Assembly: GCA_965649825.1 (NCBI GenBank)
Contig: OZ287708.1
Coordinates: forward strand, 186,001-250,000
DNA length: 64,000 nucleotides
Direction of reading: 5' to 3'
Source: Penicillus capitatus
Taxonomy: Eukaryota > Chlorophyta
The notes beneath the pieces are model-generated. The model was not told the DNA's origin, ran no database searches, and saw only the letters and a list, made by a program, of their open reading frames with translations. The position numbers and the translations under genes were made by a program. Positions 1 through 10,779 of the stretch are shown piece by piece; positions within the stretch are counted from its first letter, which is position 1; each line of letters begins with the position of its first letter.

Positions 1-285
1 TGCTCTATTTGTCGCTTCTGCTGTCAATGGATGCTGGAGGTCCTCATGAATGATCTGTTAGATGCGCTGCTGTCAATGGATGCTGGAGACCTCCATGGAT
101 GATCTGTTAGCTGCCCTGCTGTCATTGGACCTCCGTCGTCTTCGCCCTACCTGATGCCTAGCAGCTGCTGGTGACCGTCACAGGCAATCTGTTTGCCGTT
201 TTTGTTGCTGCTGAAGACCGTCGTCTGGGCCCCACCCATTGTCTGGCCGCCGCCGGAGAAAGAGAGCCGCCCGATCTGACGTCTC
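1..285. repeat. Left-edge part of unit 0: degenerate CTG/GGAGG-type repeat and lead-in
   Basis: Short imperfect repeats (variants of 'gctgtcaatggatgctgga') run into a lead-in with the words 'ctccgtcgtcttcgcc' and 'gaccgtcgtctgggccc'. The same lead-in occurs at about 22,240-22,390, directly before the second 41-bp array, so this is the truncated start of a third copy of the modular unit described for 6.0-14.0 kb and 18.8-25.5 kb. No gene is visible. Confidence 0.75.
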
Positions 286-1355
286 ACCGCCGCCAGAGAC
301 GAAGAGAGGCGTCCACCTGACGTCTCACCGCCGCCAGAGACGAAGACAGGCGTCCACCTGACGTCTCACCGCCGCCAGAGACGAAGACAGGCGTCCACCT
401 GACGTCTCACCGCCGCCAGAGACGAAGACAGGCGTCCACCTGACGTCTCACCGCCGCCAGAGACGAAGACAGGCGTCCACCTGACGTCTCACCGCCGCCC
501 GAGACGAAGACAGGCGTCCACCTGACGTCTCACCGCCGCCCGAGACGAAGACAGGCGTCCACCTGACGTCTCACCGCCGCCCGAGACGAAGACAGGCGTC
601 CACCTGACGTCTCACCGCCGCCCGAGACGAAGACAGGCGTCCACCTGACGTCTCACCGCCGCCCGAGACGAAGACAGGCGTCCACCTGACGTCTCACCGC
701 CGCCCGAGACACAAGGAGGCGTCAACCTGACGTCTCACCGCCGCCAGAGACGAAGACAGGCGTCAACCTGACGTCTCACCGCCGCCAGAGACGAAGACAG
801 GCGTCTACCTGACGTCTCACCGCCGCCCGAGACGAAGACAGGCGTCCACCTGACGTCTCACCGCCGCCAGAGACGAAGACAGGCGTCCACCTGACGTCTC
901 ACCGCCGCCCGAGACGAAGACAGGCGTCAACCTGACGTCTCACCGCCGCCCGAGACGAAGACAGGCGTCCACCTGACGTCTCACCGCCGCCAGAGACGAA
1001 GACAGGCGTCCACCTGACGTCTCACCGCCGCCCGAGACGAAGACAGGCGTCCACCTGACGTCTCACCGCCGCCCGAGACGAAGACAGGCGTCCACCTGAC
1101 GTCTCACCGCCGCCCGAGACACATAGAGACGTCCACCTGACGTCTCACCGCCGCCCGAGACACATAGAGACGTCCACCTGACGTCTCACCGCCGCCAGAG
1201 ACACAAGGAGGCGTCCACCTGACGTCTCACCGCCGCCCGAGACACAGAGAGACGTCCACCTGACGTCTCACCGCCGCCAGAGACGAAGACAGGCGTCCAC
1301 CTGACGTCTCACCGCCGCCCGAGACACAAAGAGGCGTCCACCTGACGTCTGGCCG
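286..1355. repeat. 41-bp GC-rich minisatellite array (copy 1)
   Basis: About 25 head-to-tail copies of a 41-bp unit with the constant parts 'caccgccgcc', 'gagacgaagacaggcgtc' and 'cacctgacgtct'. Successive 'acgtctcacc' words at 361 and 402 give the 41-bp spacing. Variants exchange A/C after 'gccgcc' or replace 'gaagacagg' with 'cacaaggagg' or 'acatagaga'. Because 41 is not a multiple of 3 the frame changes every unit, so open frames here are incidental. Every unit carries GACGTC, an ACGT-core palindrome. Confidence 0.95.
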
Positions 1356-1860
1356 CCGATGAAGACAGCAATGGGCGACCAGCCCACCGCTCTGGCCGTC
1401 ACCGGAGGCCATCCTTCTGCTCTGGCTGCCCGTGGAGGCAGCCAGAGCACCGTACCTGATCTCTCGCTGCCACTCGAGGCAGCAATGGGCGACCAGCCCA
1501 ACGCTCTGCCCGCCAGTGGAGGCGGTAATGGCGGCCGACAATCATCTGGCCGTCGACGAAGGCCATCCTTCCGCTCTGGCTGCCCCTGGAGGCAGCCAGG
1601 GCACCCTACTTGATCTCTCGCTGCCACTCGAGGCAGCAATGGGCGGCCGATTCGACATCTGGCCGTCACTGGAGGCCGACCCTCACGCTCTGGCTGCCAT
1701 TGGAGGCAGCCAGGGCGCCGCCCTACCTGATGTTTTGGCCGCCAATGGAGGCGGCAATGGGCGGCCGACTGACATCTGGCCGCCGCCAGAGAAAGAGAGA
1801 TGCATCCAATCTGACGCCTGACAGCCGCTGGAGAAAGAGAGGCGTCCAATCTGATGGCTG
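1356..1860. repeat. Hairpin-unit minisatellite (copy 1)
   Basis: Imperfect repeats of about 42 bp built around an inverted repeat with a loop of the type NNTGGA: TGGCTGCC-cgtgga-GGCAGCCA near 1425, CTGCC-actcga-GGCAG near 1470 and 1620, TGGCTGCC-attgga-GGCAGCCA near 1697, and GCCGCC-aatgga-GGCGGC near 1739. The same unit types recur at 10.8-13.0 kb and 23.5-24.4 kb. Open frames are by-products of the 42-bp (3n) period. Confidence 0.85.
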
Positions 1861-1862
1861 CC

Positions 1863-2885
1863 TGTGATTGGTGTCAGTGCTCTTTTAGGGTGACCTTCCG
1901 CGCCGCACTGTAAGCTCTTATATCGTACAGTTGCATTTTCTTATTTTTTTCTGTAGACTTTGTGACGGGCCGGGCGACTTTTCTTCCGTGCACCACCGTT
2001 ATCAGACCTGTCCACTTAACATCTCACTCTTAAGTCGCTTTGCTGAGAGCTATGATTCAATAGCTACAGTTTTAATATGTTATCAAAGCCTTCTACCTTT
2101 TTTACCTCTCATGTTTCGAGCATACAAGAAAGTACGACATCAGAGTTTTTTGTTTTGGAAAGAGTTACACGGCGTACGAATGAACTGCTGTCAGAGAACG
2201 CACGTAATCCCCCTGTGTCGAATGCACTAGACGATTTTAAGGAACTTCAGCTGTCAGCGCGTTTATCTCAGATGGAGATTGCCTCCACAGAATAAAATGC
2301 AGCATGGCGGCGGCGCCTGCCTATCTTTCCGTACAGAGATGACGACGTGTGCTCGCGAGTGAGAGAGCGTCACATCACCACTGCGATCGAATTCTGATTA
2401 AAGTGTTGTCGACGTTTACAATATGTGTTTTGTGTAATGTGTGTGACGTCAACGTTCAATATGTGCGTGTCGGATTCTATACAAACAATCAGGAACAGAG
2501 CGCCAGAATGCACACGGTATATCAACCCGATGAAGTACAGTTCACAACATCAAGAGCAACTTCGCAGTCTTAGAGCATGCAGGAGCTGGCTGTCATAGAC
2601 TGTGCCAGCTGAAGGATCGCTCGGACATCCAGACATCGATGAATAGGAACTCGATGCACGCGACAACCGAATGCAGTTCTTGATTTCAGTCTAGATACGA
2701 ATCTCGGCGTCAGCAACTCTCGGCGATCTGACAGACGGCAACAAAGCATATCAAGGGAACAGTAATGGGTGCTGCATGGGGAAGCATGATGAAAACTGAT
2801 AAGCGAAACCGGCACACATCTCAGCCATCGAGTCAAAGGGGATAGATAGCATGATGACTCAGTGCGGTGAACCTCACAGATCGTT
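1863..2885. repeat. Tail block of the modular unit (copy 1 of 3)
   Basis: A block of about 1 kb, AT-richer than the minisatellite before it, nearly matched by 24,495-25,530 and partly by 13,210-13,992. Shared words include 'gagcatgcaggag', 'gtgccagctgaaggat', 'cggacatccagaca' and the end 'gatgactcagtgcggtga'. Homology stops shortly after 'atcacagatc' in all three copies, which defines a common right edge. It contains the palindrome TGACGTCA (2,444-2,451), kept in all three copies. No conserved reading frame was found between copies. Confidence 0.85.
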
Positions 2886-3680
2886 ATGCATTGGCCGATT
2901 CAGAGATGCCTACCTTCTCGGTGCCAGTGTCCTCTGTGCTCTCCTCCGTTCGGGTGTCCCTCTCTCGCACCGTATCCGAGACACAGACGGACTGTTCATT
3001 CTTATGCCGAGTCGTCGTCGCCGACGCTGTCCCTGATTCGAGAGAAACGGGGAGAGAGCAGTGAACAGCCTTCGGTTTTGCAGATGGCTGAGCGTTTGGT
3101 TGTTGTCTTGGCAACAGGAATCCTTTCTTCGATCCCTTCTTGGTTTCAGCTTTAGCTATCGAGGACACGTACCCTTCCGTCAAAGCACCTGGCTGTCATT
3201 GTGGGGGTACCTTGCCGAGATTGGCTTCGGCCACTTTCTCGAGTCTCTCCAGCGATCCAGCATCGATTCGATTCCATTATCTGTCATGCCACTCTTCATC
3301 TCTGACGATAGAAGAAGATCCCACAGCAGAGATCTCTGTCTGCAATCTGTAACCTCGTTCAGTCGACGTGGCTTGAACGGCTGCTCCCCGTTCCTGACAC
3401 GCATCGGCCTCCGCCGATATGCATGTGATCTTTGATGGCTCTGCAACGATCACGTCATTTCCATCGAGTCCATGACAGAGAGCACAACCACGGGAATGTC
3501 GCCTGTGTGTAAGAATGGCCTCAGCTTCACATGCCGAGCACTCGACCACGTATTGACAGCCAAGATCGACGAAAACACGTTCTGCTTGCAGCACAACATT
3601 CAAAGCATCCGACCGCATTCACAGGTACCTAAATGGACGAGACAGCTGTCGCGTGCATACCCACCCAGCGTGGCAGCCCT
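2886..3680. other. Stretch without a recognisable gene
   Basis: Several overlapping open frames occur on both strands but none resembles a known family. A minus-strand frame at about 3,277-3,618 has two Cys pairs (CSAC and CALC about 18 residues apart) that could be a zinc site. No splice-consistent model joins it to its surroundings. Confidence 0.4.
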
Positions 3681-3689
3681 TGATATTCT

Positions 3690-3840
3690 GTTCAGGTTGT
3701 GCGCGCACTTCCGATAGGCACTGCAAGGTTCGGTCGATCTCTTGATCGGTCGAGTCGAGCATGAGCCTTCACAGGATCCCCTTGCACAATTGCCCCGAAT
3801 CGCGTGATGCGCCTCGCGCCTGTTGTGTTCGCTGGGACGA
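3690..3840 (-). pseudogene. Fragment of the last exon of the coiled-coil gene
   Basis: On the minus strand the words 'ttgtgcaag', 'aaggctcatg' and 'tcgactcgaccgatc' occur in the order and spacing seen in exon 4 of the coiled-coil gene at 25,941-26,625. The encoded peptide KAHARLDRS matches KAHDRLDRS there. No other exon is attached, so it is a relict. It lies just downstream of the HSP70 pseudogene, on the same strand. Confidence 0.5.
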
Positions 3841-4035
3841 CGCCATTGCAGAACAACTGGAATCGGCAGACGGACAGTTGCGAATTGATGCGAGACCAAA
3901 CTTTGCGATGTGGAGAAGAGGTCGTGGCTGGTGCGATCCAAGCAACCACAGTTAGCGAGAGAGTTAAACATAGAAACATGGCATTTCTGCATCTCGCACT
4001 TTTGACACTGACGGACACCTTTGTCACTCTTTTCT

Positions 4036-6025
<1,990 letters not shown>

Positions 6026-7491
6026 AAGGGTAGGAACTGAATCCGCGATTGGATTCATCCCCTTCTGTCTCGTCTCGATTTGCCAGCCGAAACATCGAGG
6101 AGTGGACAGTCGCATTCTTTTAGCATCCGAACAAACTCTCTCGCATCTGAAATCGTTTTACCGTCTGCAGAGCCGCATCACGTAATGTATGTTCTCTCGC
6201 ACCGTTGTTTCGAGGACGCTTTGTTATGCGGATGCATTCCTCGGTCTCGGTCCAACGCGCCGACGTCGACAGGCATCTCGGTGTTCTGCGAGGAATGCCG
6301 AGTCGCTGGTCCAAACGGCAGAGCCGAGAGCAGGCGTGACTACAGTCTCTGCCGTTCATGCATTCCACAGTGCACTTACTGTCCAAGAGCACGCGGACAG
6401 CACTGACGACATCGTCCAGGAACGCCCCGCGCGCACAGAACACTCGGCGGAAGTTGTTCGTCTTTCATTACAGAGATGTTCGACAAGTGGTCTCGGAACA
6501 GAAGACGGACGTTCTCCGTCACAGCCACCACAGCATCAGAACTCGCAGGACACTAGAACGGAACGGCATGGACGATTCCAACGAGGACGCAGCAGCATGT
6601 CATCCCTTTCCAATGACAATCTGCCTCTTTGGTGCGCTCTGCACAGTGGAATACGCCTGAGAGAAGGTAGGTGATAGCATCGGATCGCAACTGGCCCAGG
6701 CCGCGATCGACAGCGCCATCAAACAGGTTGCTCTCGAGACTGCCTGATCTACGGATTCGCAGACAGAACAGCAGTCCTGCACAGCATCCGCACAACGCGA
6801 CCGACTTCGCTGGTCGAAGCGAACGGCGTCCTCTAAGGCACTCCCTCGAAGCTGTGCGCGAGCACGAACCGAAACGACGACTCCGTGGCCGTTTGCTTCT
6901 CGCAGAAGGCGTCGTCGGTTCCGCCTTCCATGTTCGAGGGAGTTAGGACCAACGACATCTCCTCAAACCGACTCGCGTTACACCGCGCAGAACGCTCTGT
7001 CGACGGCGTTTGCGACGGAGACGCCCGAAACAGAAGGCCCTCTCGACGCAGAGTCCGTGCCGATCCTGCGAACGAGAGAGACCGCCTCATTTCTATGCCC
7101 AGGCAACGCGGAGCTGGCTCGAGCGGTTGGCCGTTCGGAGAATCGCGTCGAAACAGCCGCAGACAACGCATGCGCGTTACACTCAGAGCGGAGCACACGG
7201 ACAAACTGTAAGGAATTTCTTCTGTAAAACACTTCACAAAGTGTCCAGAAGCGTTCTCCCGTTCGCGTCGCGGATCCGACGACAGTGCTTAGCGTTTCTG
7301 GACGTCTGTCGGCCGATCGTTTGTCCGGCGGCGCTGCATGCGCCGCCAAACGGTCACGGTTCCCAGCCGCCACCCGCAGGCCGCGCTCGGCAACCGAGGC
7401 GGCCTATAAAGGTCCTGTCACAGACCCTTCCGCACTGTCGAGTTGTTCGAACTCCTTCCTGTTTTCCGCGCGCTCAAGAGAAGAAGAAGAT
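6026..7491 (+). repeat. Promoter block of unit A (duplicated at 18.77-20.27 kb)
   Basis: This block aligns along its length with 18,773-20,270. The part from about 6,925 to 7,425 is almost identical to 19,690-20,190 by eye (only scattered single-base changes), closer than the coding regions that follow. It ends in a TATA box and the start of the proline-rich gene. The copies keep open frames on both strands, but the changes between copies are mainly non-synonymous in the frame I checked and one copy has an in-frame stop, so I read the block as non-coding (promoter, 5' flank). Confidence 0.7.
7405..7410 (+). promoter_or_regulatory. TATA box of proline-rich gene A
   Basis: TATAAA sits in the context 'ggcggcctataaaggtc', 87 bp before the ATG at 7,492. 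The same context occurs at 20,169 upstream of the paralogue. The block between the two TATA boxes and 500 bp upstream is the best conserved part of the duplication. Confidence 0.75.
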
Positions 7492-8816
7492 ATGGCCGAC
7501 GCACGCATGTTCACAGAAGAAGATTACGGATATCCTGACAGACCGTAAGTCCCGTGGCCATTCGTCGACTCGTCGCGCGCTACAGAGCCTTTCGCCTGCG
7601 GCTGGACGCTCTCCATGAACACAACACGCATGCGTCCGGCTGCAGTCGAGAAGCTCTGCAGCGCGCGACGCGTCGACAAACTCTTCTTCGACTGATCTCT
7701 AACACTTGTGTGTTCCCAGCTTTGCCCAAGTCACGTTGAGGGAGGTCCTGGGAAGTCACCCGCCCAGGGCCTTCGAGGGCTTGGATGAGGCCGCGCGTGC
7801 GCAGTTGTATTGGGATTTAAAATCCCGAACAACTGCGCAGAGGGGTCAAGCGCACATCGATGCGCAGACCCCTCCTGTGCGGTTTGGACCCAATAGGGTC
7901 CAAACCCCACAGCCGCGGCCCGGGCGGCGGGCAAGGATCCTCTCCACCGAAGAGAGGAGAGCGCGGCTGGCCCAAGAGGGCCAGCCTGCTGCACCTCCGC
8001 CGCCCCAGCGTGTCCCGGCATATGCACCGCCGCCGCCGGCCACCCAGCATGGAGCGCCGCCACCGCCACCGCCACCGACAGCCTCTCAGCCTGGAGCGCC
8101 CCAGCCTGCCACCGCCCATCATGGAGCACCGACGCCAGCCGCTCCTCCTCAGTCGCCTCAAGGCCAGCCTCCTGCCGCCTCACAGTCTGCTGCGCCACCG
8201 CCGTCCTCGCAGCCTGGAGCGCCGCCACCGTCGCCAGCTTCTGAGGCACCACACATGGAGTGGTCGCCTTTCCCTGCGCCGCCGCCCTCGCAGCCTGGAG
8301 CGCCGCCACCGTCGCCAGCTTCTGAGGCACCACACATGGAGTGGTCGCCTGCCTCTGCGCCGCCTGCCGCCGCCCGACCGTCCCAGCCGCCCATCATGGA
8401 GTGGTCTCTGACGCCGATACCACAGCCCATCCCCTTCCCGCCGTCCGGGCCGCAGAGCCAATCTCCTCTGTTTCCTGTGCGGCCGCAGGTATTCTGTATA
8501 CCTGCAACTCCTTCCCCCGTTATCCCCTCTCGTCCCCTCTTTTTCTCCCTCCCTGCCCGACCACCTCCCTTCCCCCAACGGACCTCTGTCTTTTGTCTGA
8601 ATGCCCCTCCTCCCATCCCTCCCCGTCCCTTCATTTTCCCAGTTACGCCGCCCGGATTCCACCGCCGTCCATATTTTATGTCCGGCGAATGTGTCCGGAT
8701 TTGTTCGACGGCCATCCCAGAACGTCTGTTCTTCATGTCTGGGCACTGCGTAAGTGAATTTCTCTTCTTTGTCTCTCTTATGCTTTCCTTTTGTGTAGGT
8801 TTCTGTCCAATTTTAG
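7492..8816 (+). CDS. Proline-rich protein of unknown family, paralogue A
   Basis: Three exons: 7,492-7,544, 7,720-8,749 and 8,799-8,816, giving 366 residues (1,101 nt, in frame). The first intron (175 bp) is long for this genome; donors are GTAAGT and acceptors CAG/TAG. The product starts MADARMFTEEDYGYP, then a conserved block (REVLGSHPPRAFEGL, AQLYWDLKS, FGPNRVQTPQPRP), a Pro/Ala/Gln-rich low-complexity middle that includes two near-identical copies of a segment with PHMEWSPF, and a C-terminal set of about six repeats of the form IPPRPFIF ending in the motif YFMSGEC/FFMSGHC. No signal peptide or membrane segment is seen. The paralogue at 20,271-21,394 shares exon structure, both ends and the repeat motif. 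I recognise no known family and assign no function. The CDS is followed by the minisatellites of unit A. Confidence 0.75.
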
Positions 8817-8929
8817 GGCAGATAGGGCGACAGATCCCCGGTTTTTTGAGCTATTTTTAGGTGCTGCGAAAAATTTAAACAAAACAAAAAGTTTTCTGTT
8901 TCAGTCTCACATCTCTCACTTTTTTCTGT

Positions 8930-8995
8930 GAGAAAAAATAAAGAATAAATAATAAATAATAAAGAAAAGTCACACTCTGAAAAGTGTGACTAGAA
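8930..8995 (+). terminator. 3' end of proline-rich gene A: A-rich run and hairpin
   Basis: About 120-180 bp after the stop lie several AATAAA-like words (aataaag, aataaat, repeated) followed by a perfect 9-bp hairpin, AGTCACACT (8,968-8,976) and AGTGTGACT (8,983-8,991), loop CTGAAA. The position fits a polyadenylation region. In paralogue B a run of AATAAAAA words follows the gene (about 21,430-21,450) but I see no such hairpin. Function of the hairpin is inferred only from position. Confidence 0.45.
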
Positions 8996-9199
8996 AATGA
9001 AAAACTAAAAAAAATACAAAGATGCAAGGGGCTGTTTTTCTGTGCCGTATTTCTCTGCCATTCCACCTCCGCTTTGTTGTGGTTGGCTCTGTGCGTTTTT
9101 TGCCCGGAGGCTGTAGAAACTCATCTGCTGTGTTATACATGAGCTGCTGCTTAATATTTGCTGCTTTGCTGCACGGAGGCTGGCGTGTTTTCTTACCCT

Positions 9200-9655
9200 G
9201 TGTCTGGCTGTGATTAAGACTGGTGGCTGAGATTGATACTAGAGACTGAGACTGGTGGCTAATGGCTGGTGGCTGGTGGTTGAGACTGAGACTGGAGATT
9301 GATACTGGAGACTGAGACTGGTGGCTGGTGGTTGAGATTGATACTGGAGACTGAGACTGGTGGCTGGTGGTTGAGATTGATACTGGAGACTGAGACTGGT
9401 GGCTGGTGGCTGAGATTGTTGAGTCTGAGACTGGTGGCTGGTGGCTGGAGATTGATACTGGAGACTGAGACTGGTGGCTGAGATTGTTGAGTCTGAGACT
9501 GGTGGCTGGTGGCTGAGATTGTTGAGTCTGAGACTGGTGGCTGGTGGCTGGAGATTGTTGAGTCTGAGACTGGTGGCTGGTGGCTGGAGATTGTTGAGTC
9601 TGAGACTGGTGGCTGACATTGGTGATTGAGATTAGTGGCTGTTGCTGCCCTGCTG
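9200..9655. repeat. CTGGTGGCTG minisatellite downstream of gene A
   Basis: Imperfect units of about 35-42 bp made of 'gagactggtggctg', 'gagattgatactg' and 'gagattgttgagtct'. Long open frames of Ser/Gln-rich protein on the minus strand are frame echoes of the repeat. A much weaker relative of this type follows paralogue B (21.6-22.3 kb). Confidence 0.85.
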
Positions 9656-9659
9656 CTAT

Positions 9660-10690
9660 TGGATGCCCATGACGATCCGTTTGCTTGCTGGAGGCCAGTG
9701 GAGGCCGTCCTGGATGTCCTATCCCTATGACTCGCTGTGATTGGTTGCTGCAATTGGATGCCAAGGACGATCTCTTTGCTTGCTGGCGGCCAGTGGAGGC
9801 CGTCCTGGATGTCCTATCCCTATACCTCGCTGTGATTGGCTGCTGCTATTGGATGCACATGACGATCTGTTTACTGCCCTGCTGCTATTGGATGCCCATG
9901 ACGATCCGTTGCTTGCTGGAGGCCAGTGGAGGCCGTCCTGGATGTCCTATCCCTATGACTCGCTGTGATTGGTTGCTGCAATTGGATGCCAAGGACGATC
10001 TCTTTGCTTGCTGGAGGCCAGTGGAGGCCGTCCTGGATGTCCTATCCCTATGACTCGCTGTGATTGGTTGCTGCAATTGGATGCCAAGGACGATCTCTTT
10101 GCTTGCTGGCGGCCAGTGGAGGCCGTCCTGGATGTCCTATCCCTATACCTCGCTGTGATTGGCTGCTGCTATTGGATGCACATGACGATCTGTTTACTGC
10201 CCTGCTGCTGTTGGATGCCAAGGACGATATGTTTGCTGCCCTGCTGCTGTTGGATGCTGAGGATGATCTGTTTGCTTTCTGGCGGCCAGTGGATGCCGTC
10301 CTGGATATCCTATCCCTATGCCTCGCTGTGGCTGCCCTGCTGCAATTGGATGCCAAGGACGATCTCTTTGCTGCCCTGCTGCTGTTGGATGCCAAGGACG
10401 ATATGTTTGCTGCCCTGCTGCTGTTGGATGCTGAGGATGATCTGTTTGCTTTCTGGCGGCCAGTGGATGCCGTCCTGGATATCCTATCCCTATGACTCGC
10501 TGTGATTGGTTGCTGCAATTGGATGCCAAGGACGATCTCTTTGCTTGCTGGCGGCCAGTGGAGGCCGTCCTGGATGTCCTATCCCTATGCCTCGCTGTGG
10601 CTGCCCTGCTGCAATTGGATGCCAAGGACGATCTCTTTGCTTGCTGGCGGCCGAGAGAGGCCGTCAGCGATCTCCTTCGCACAACTGGCG
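9660..10690. repeat. GGAGGCCGTCCTGGAT minisatellite with higher-order units
   Basis: Units of about 95 bp with 'gctattggatgcc', 'gacgatct' and 'ggccagtggaggccgtcc' are arranged in larger blocks: the word 'tatgactcgctg' recurs at 9,726, 9,954 and 10,049, and the block starting at 9,726 repeats after about 323 bp. The core CGGCC-agtgga-GGCCG is an inverted repeat with the same loop as in the 42-bp units further on. No gene. Confidence 0.9.
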
Positions 10691-10779
10691 GCCAAGAGAA
10701 GCCATCGTGGGCGACCTACCTGATGTCTGGCCGTAACTAGAGGTTTCGTGGGCGTCATACCCACTGCTCAAGCTGTCAT

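Noticed and set aside
286-1355. Regular direct repeats that look like a CRISPR array
   Set aside because: Units are strictly head-to-tail with no unique spacers, and the genome is eukaryotic with spliceosomal introns.
9239-9764. Ser/Gln/Pro-rich minus-strand frames that look like a secreted repetitive protein
   Set aside because: Three overlapping frames are equally open and all are echoes of the CTGGTGGCTG repeat; no splice sites or start context set one apart.
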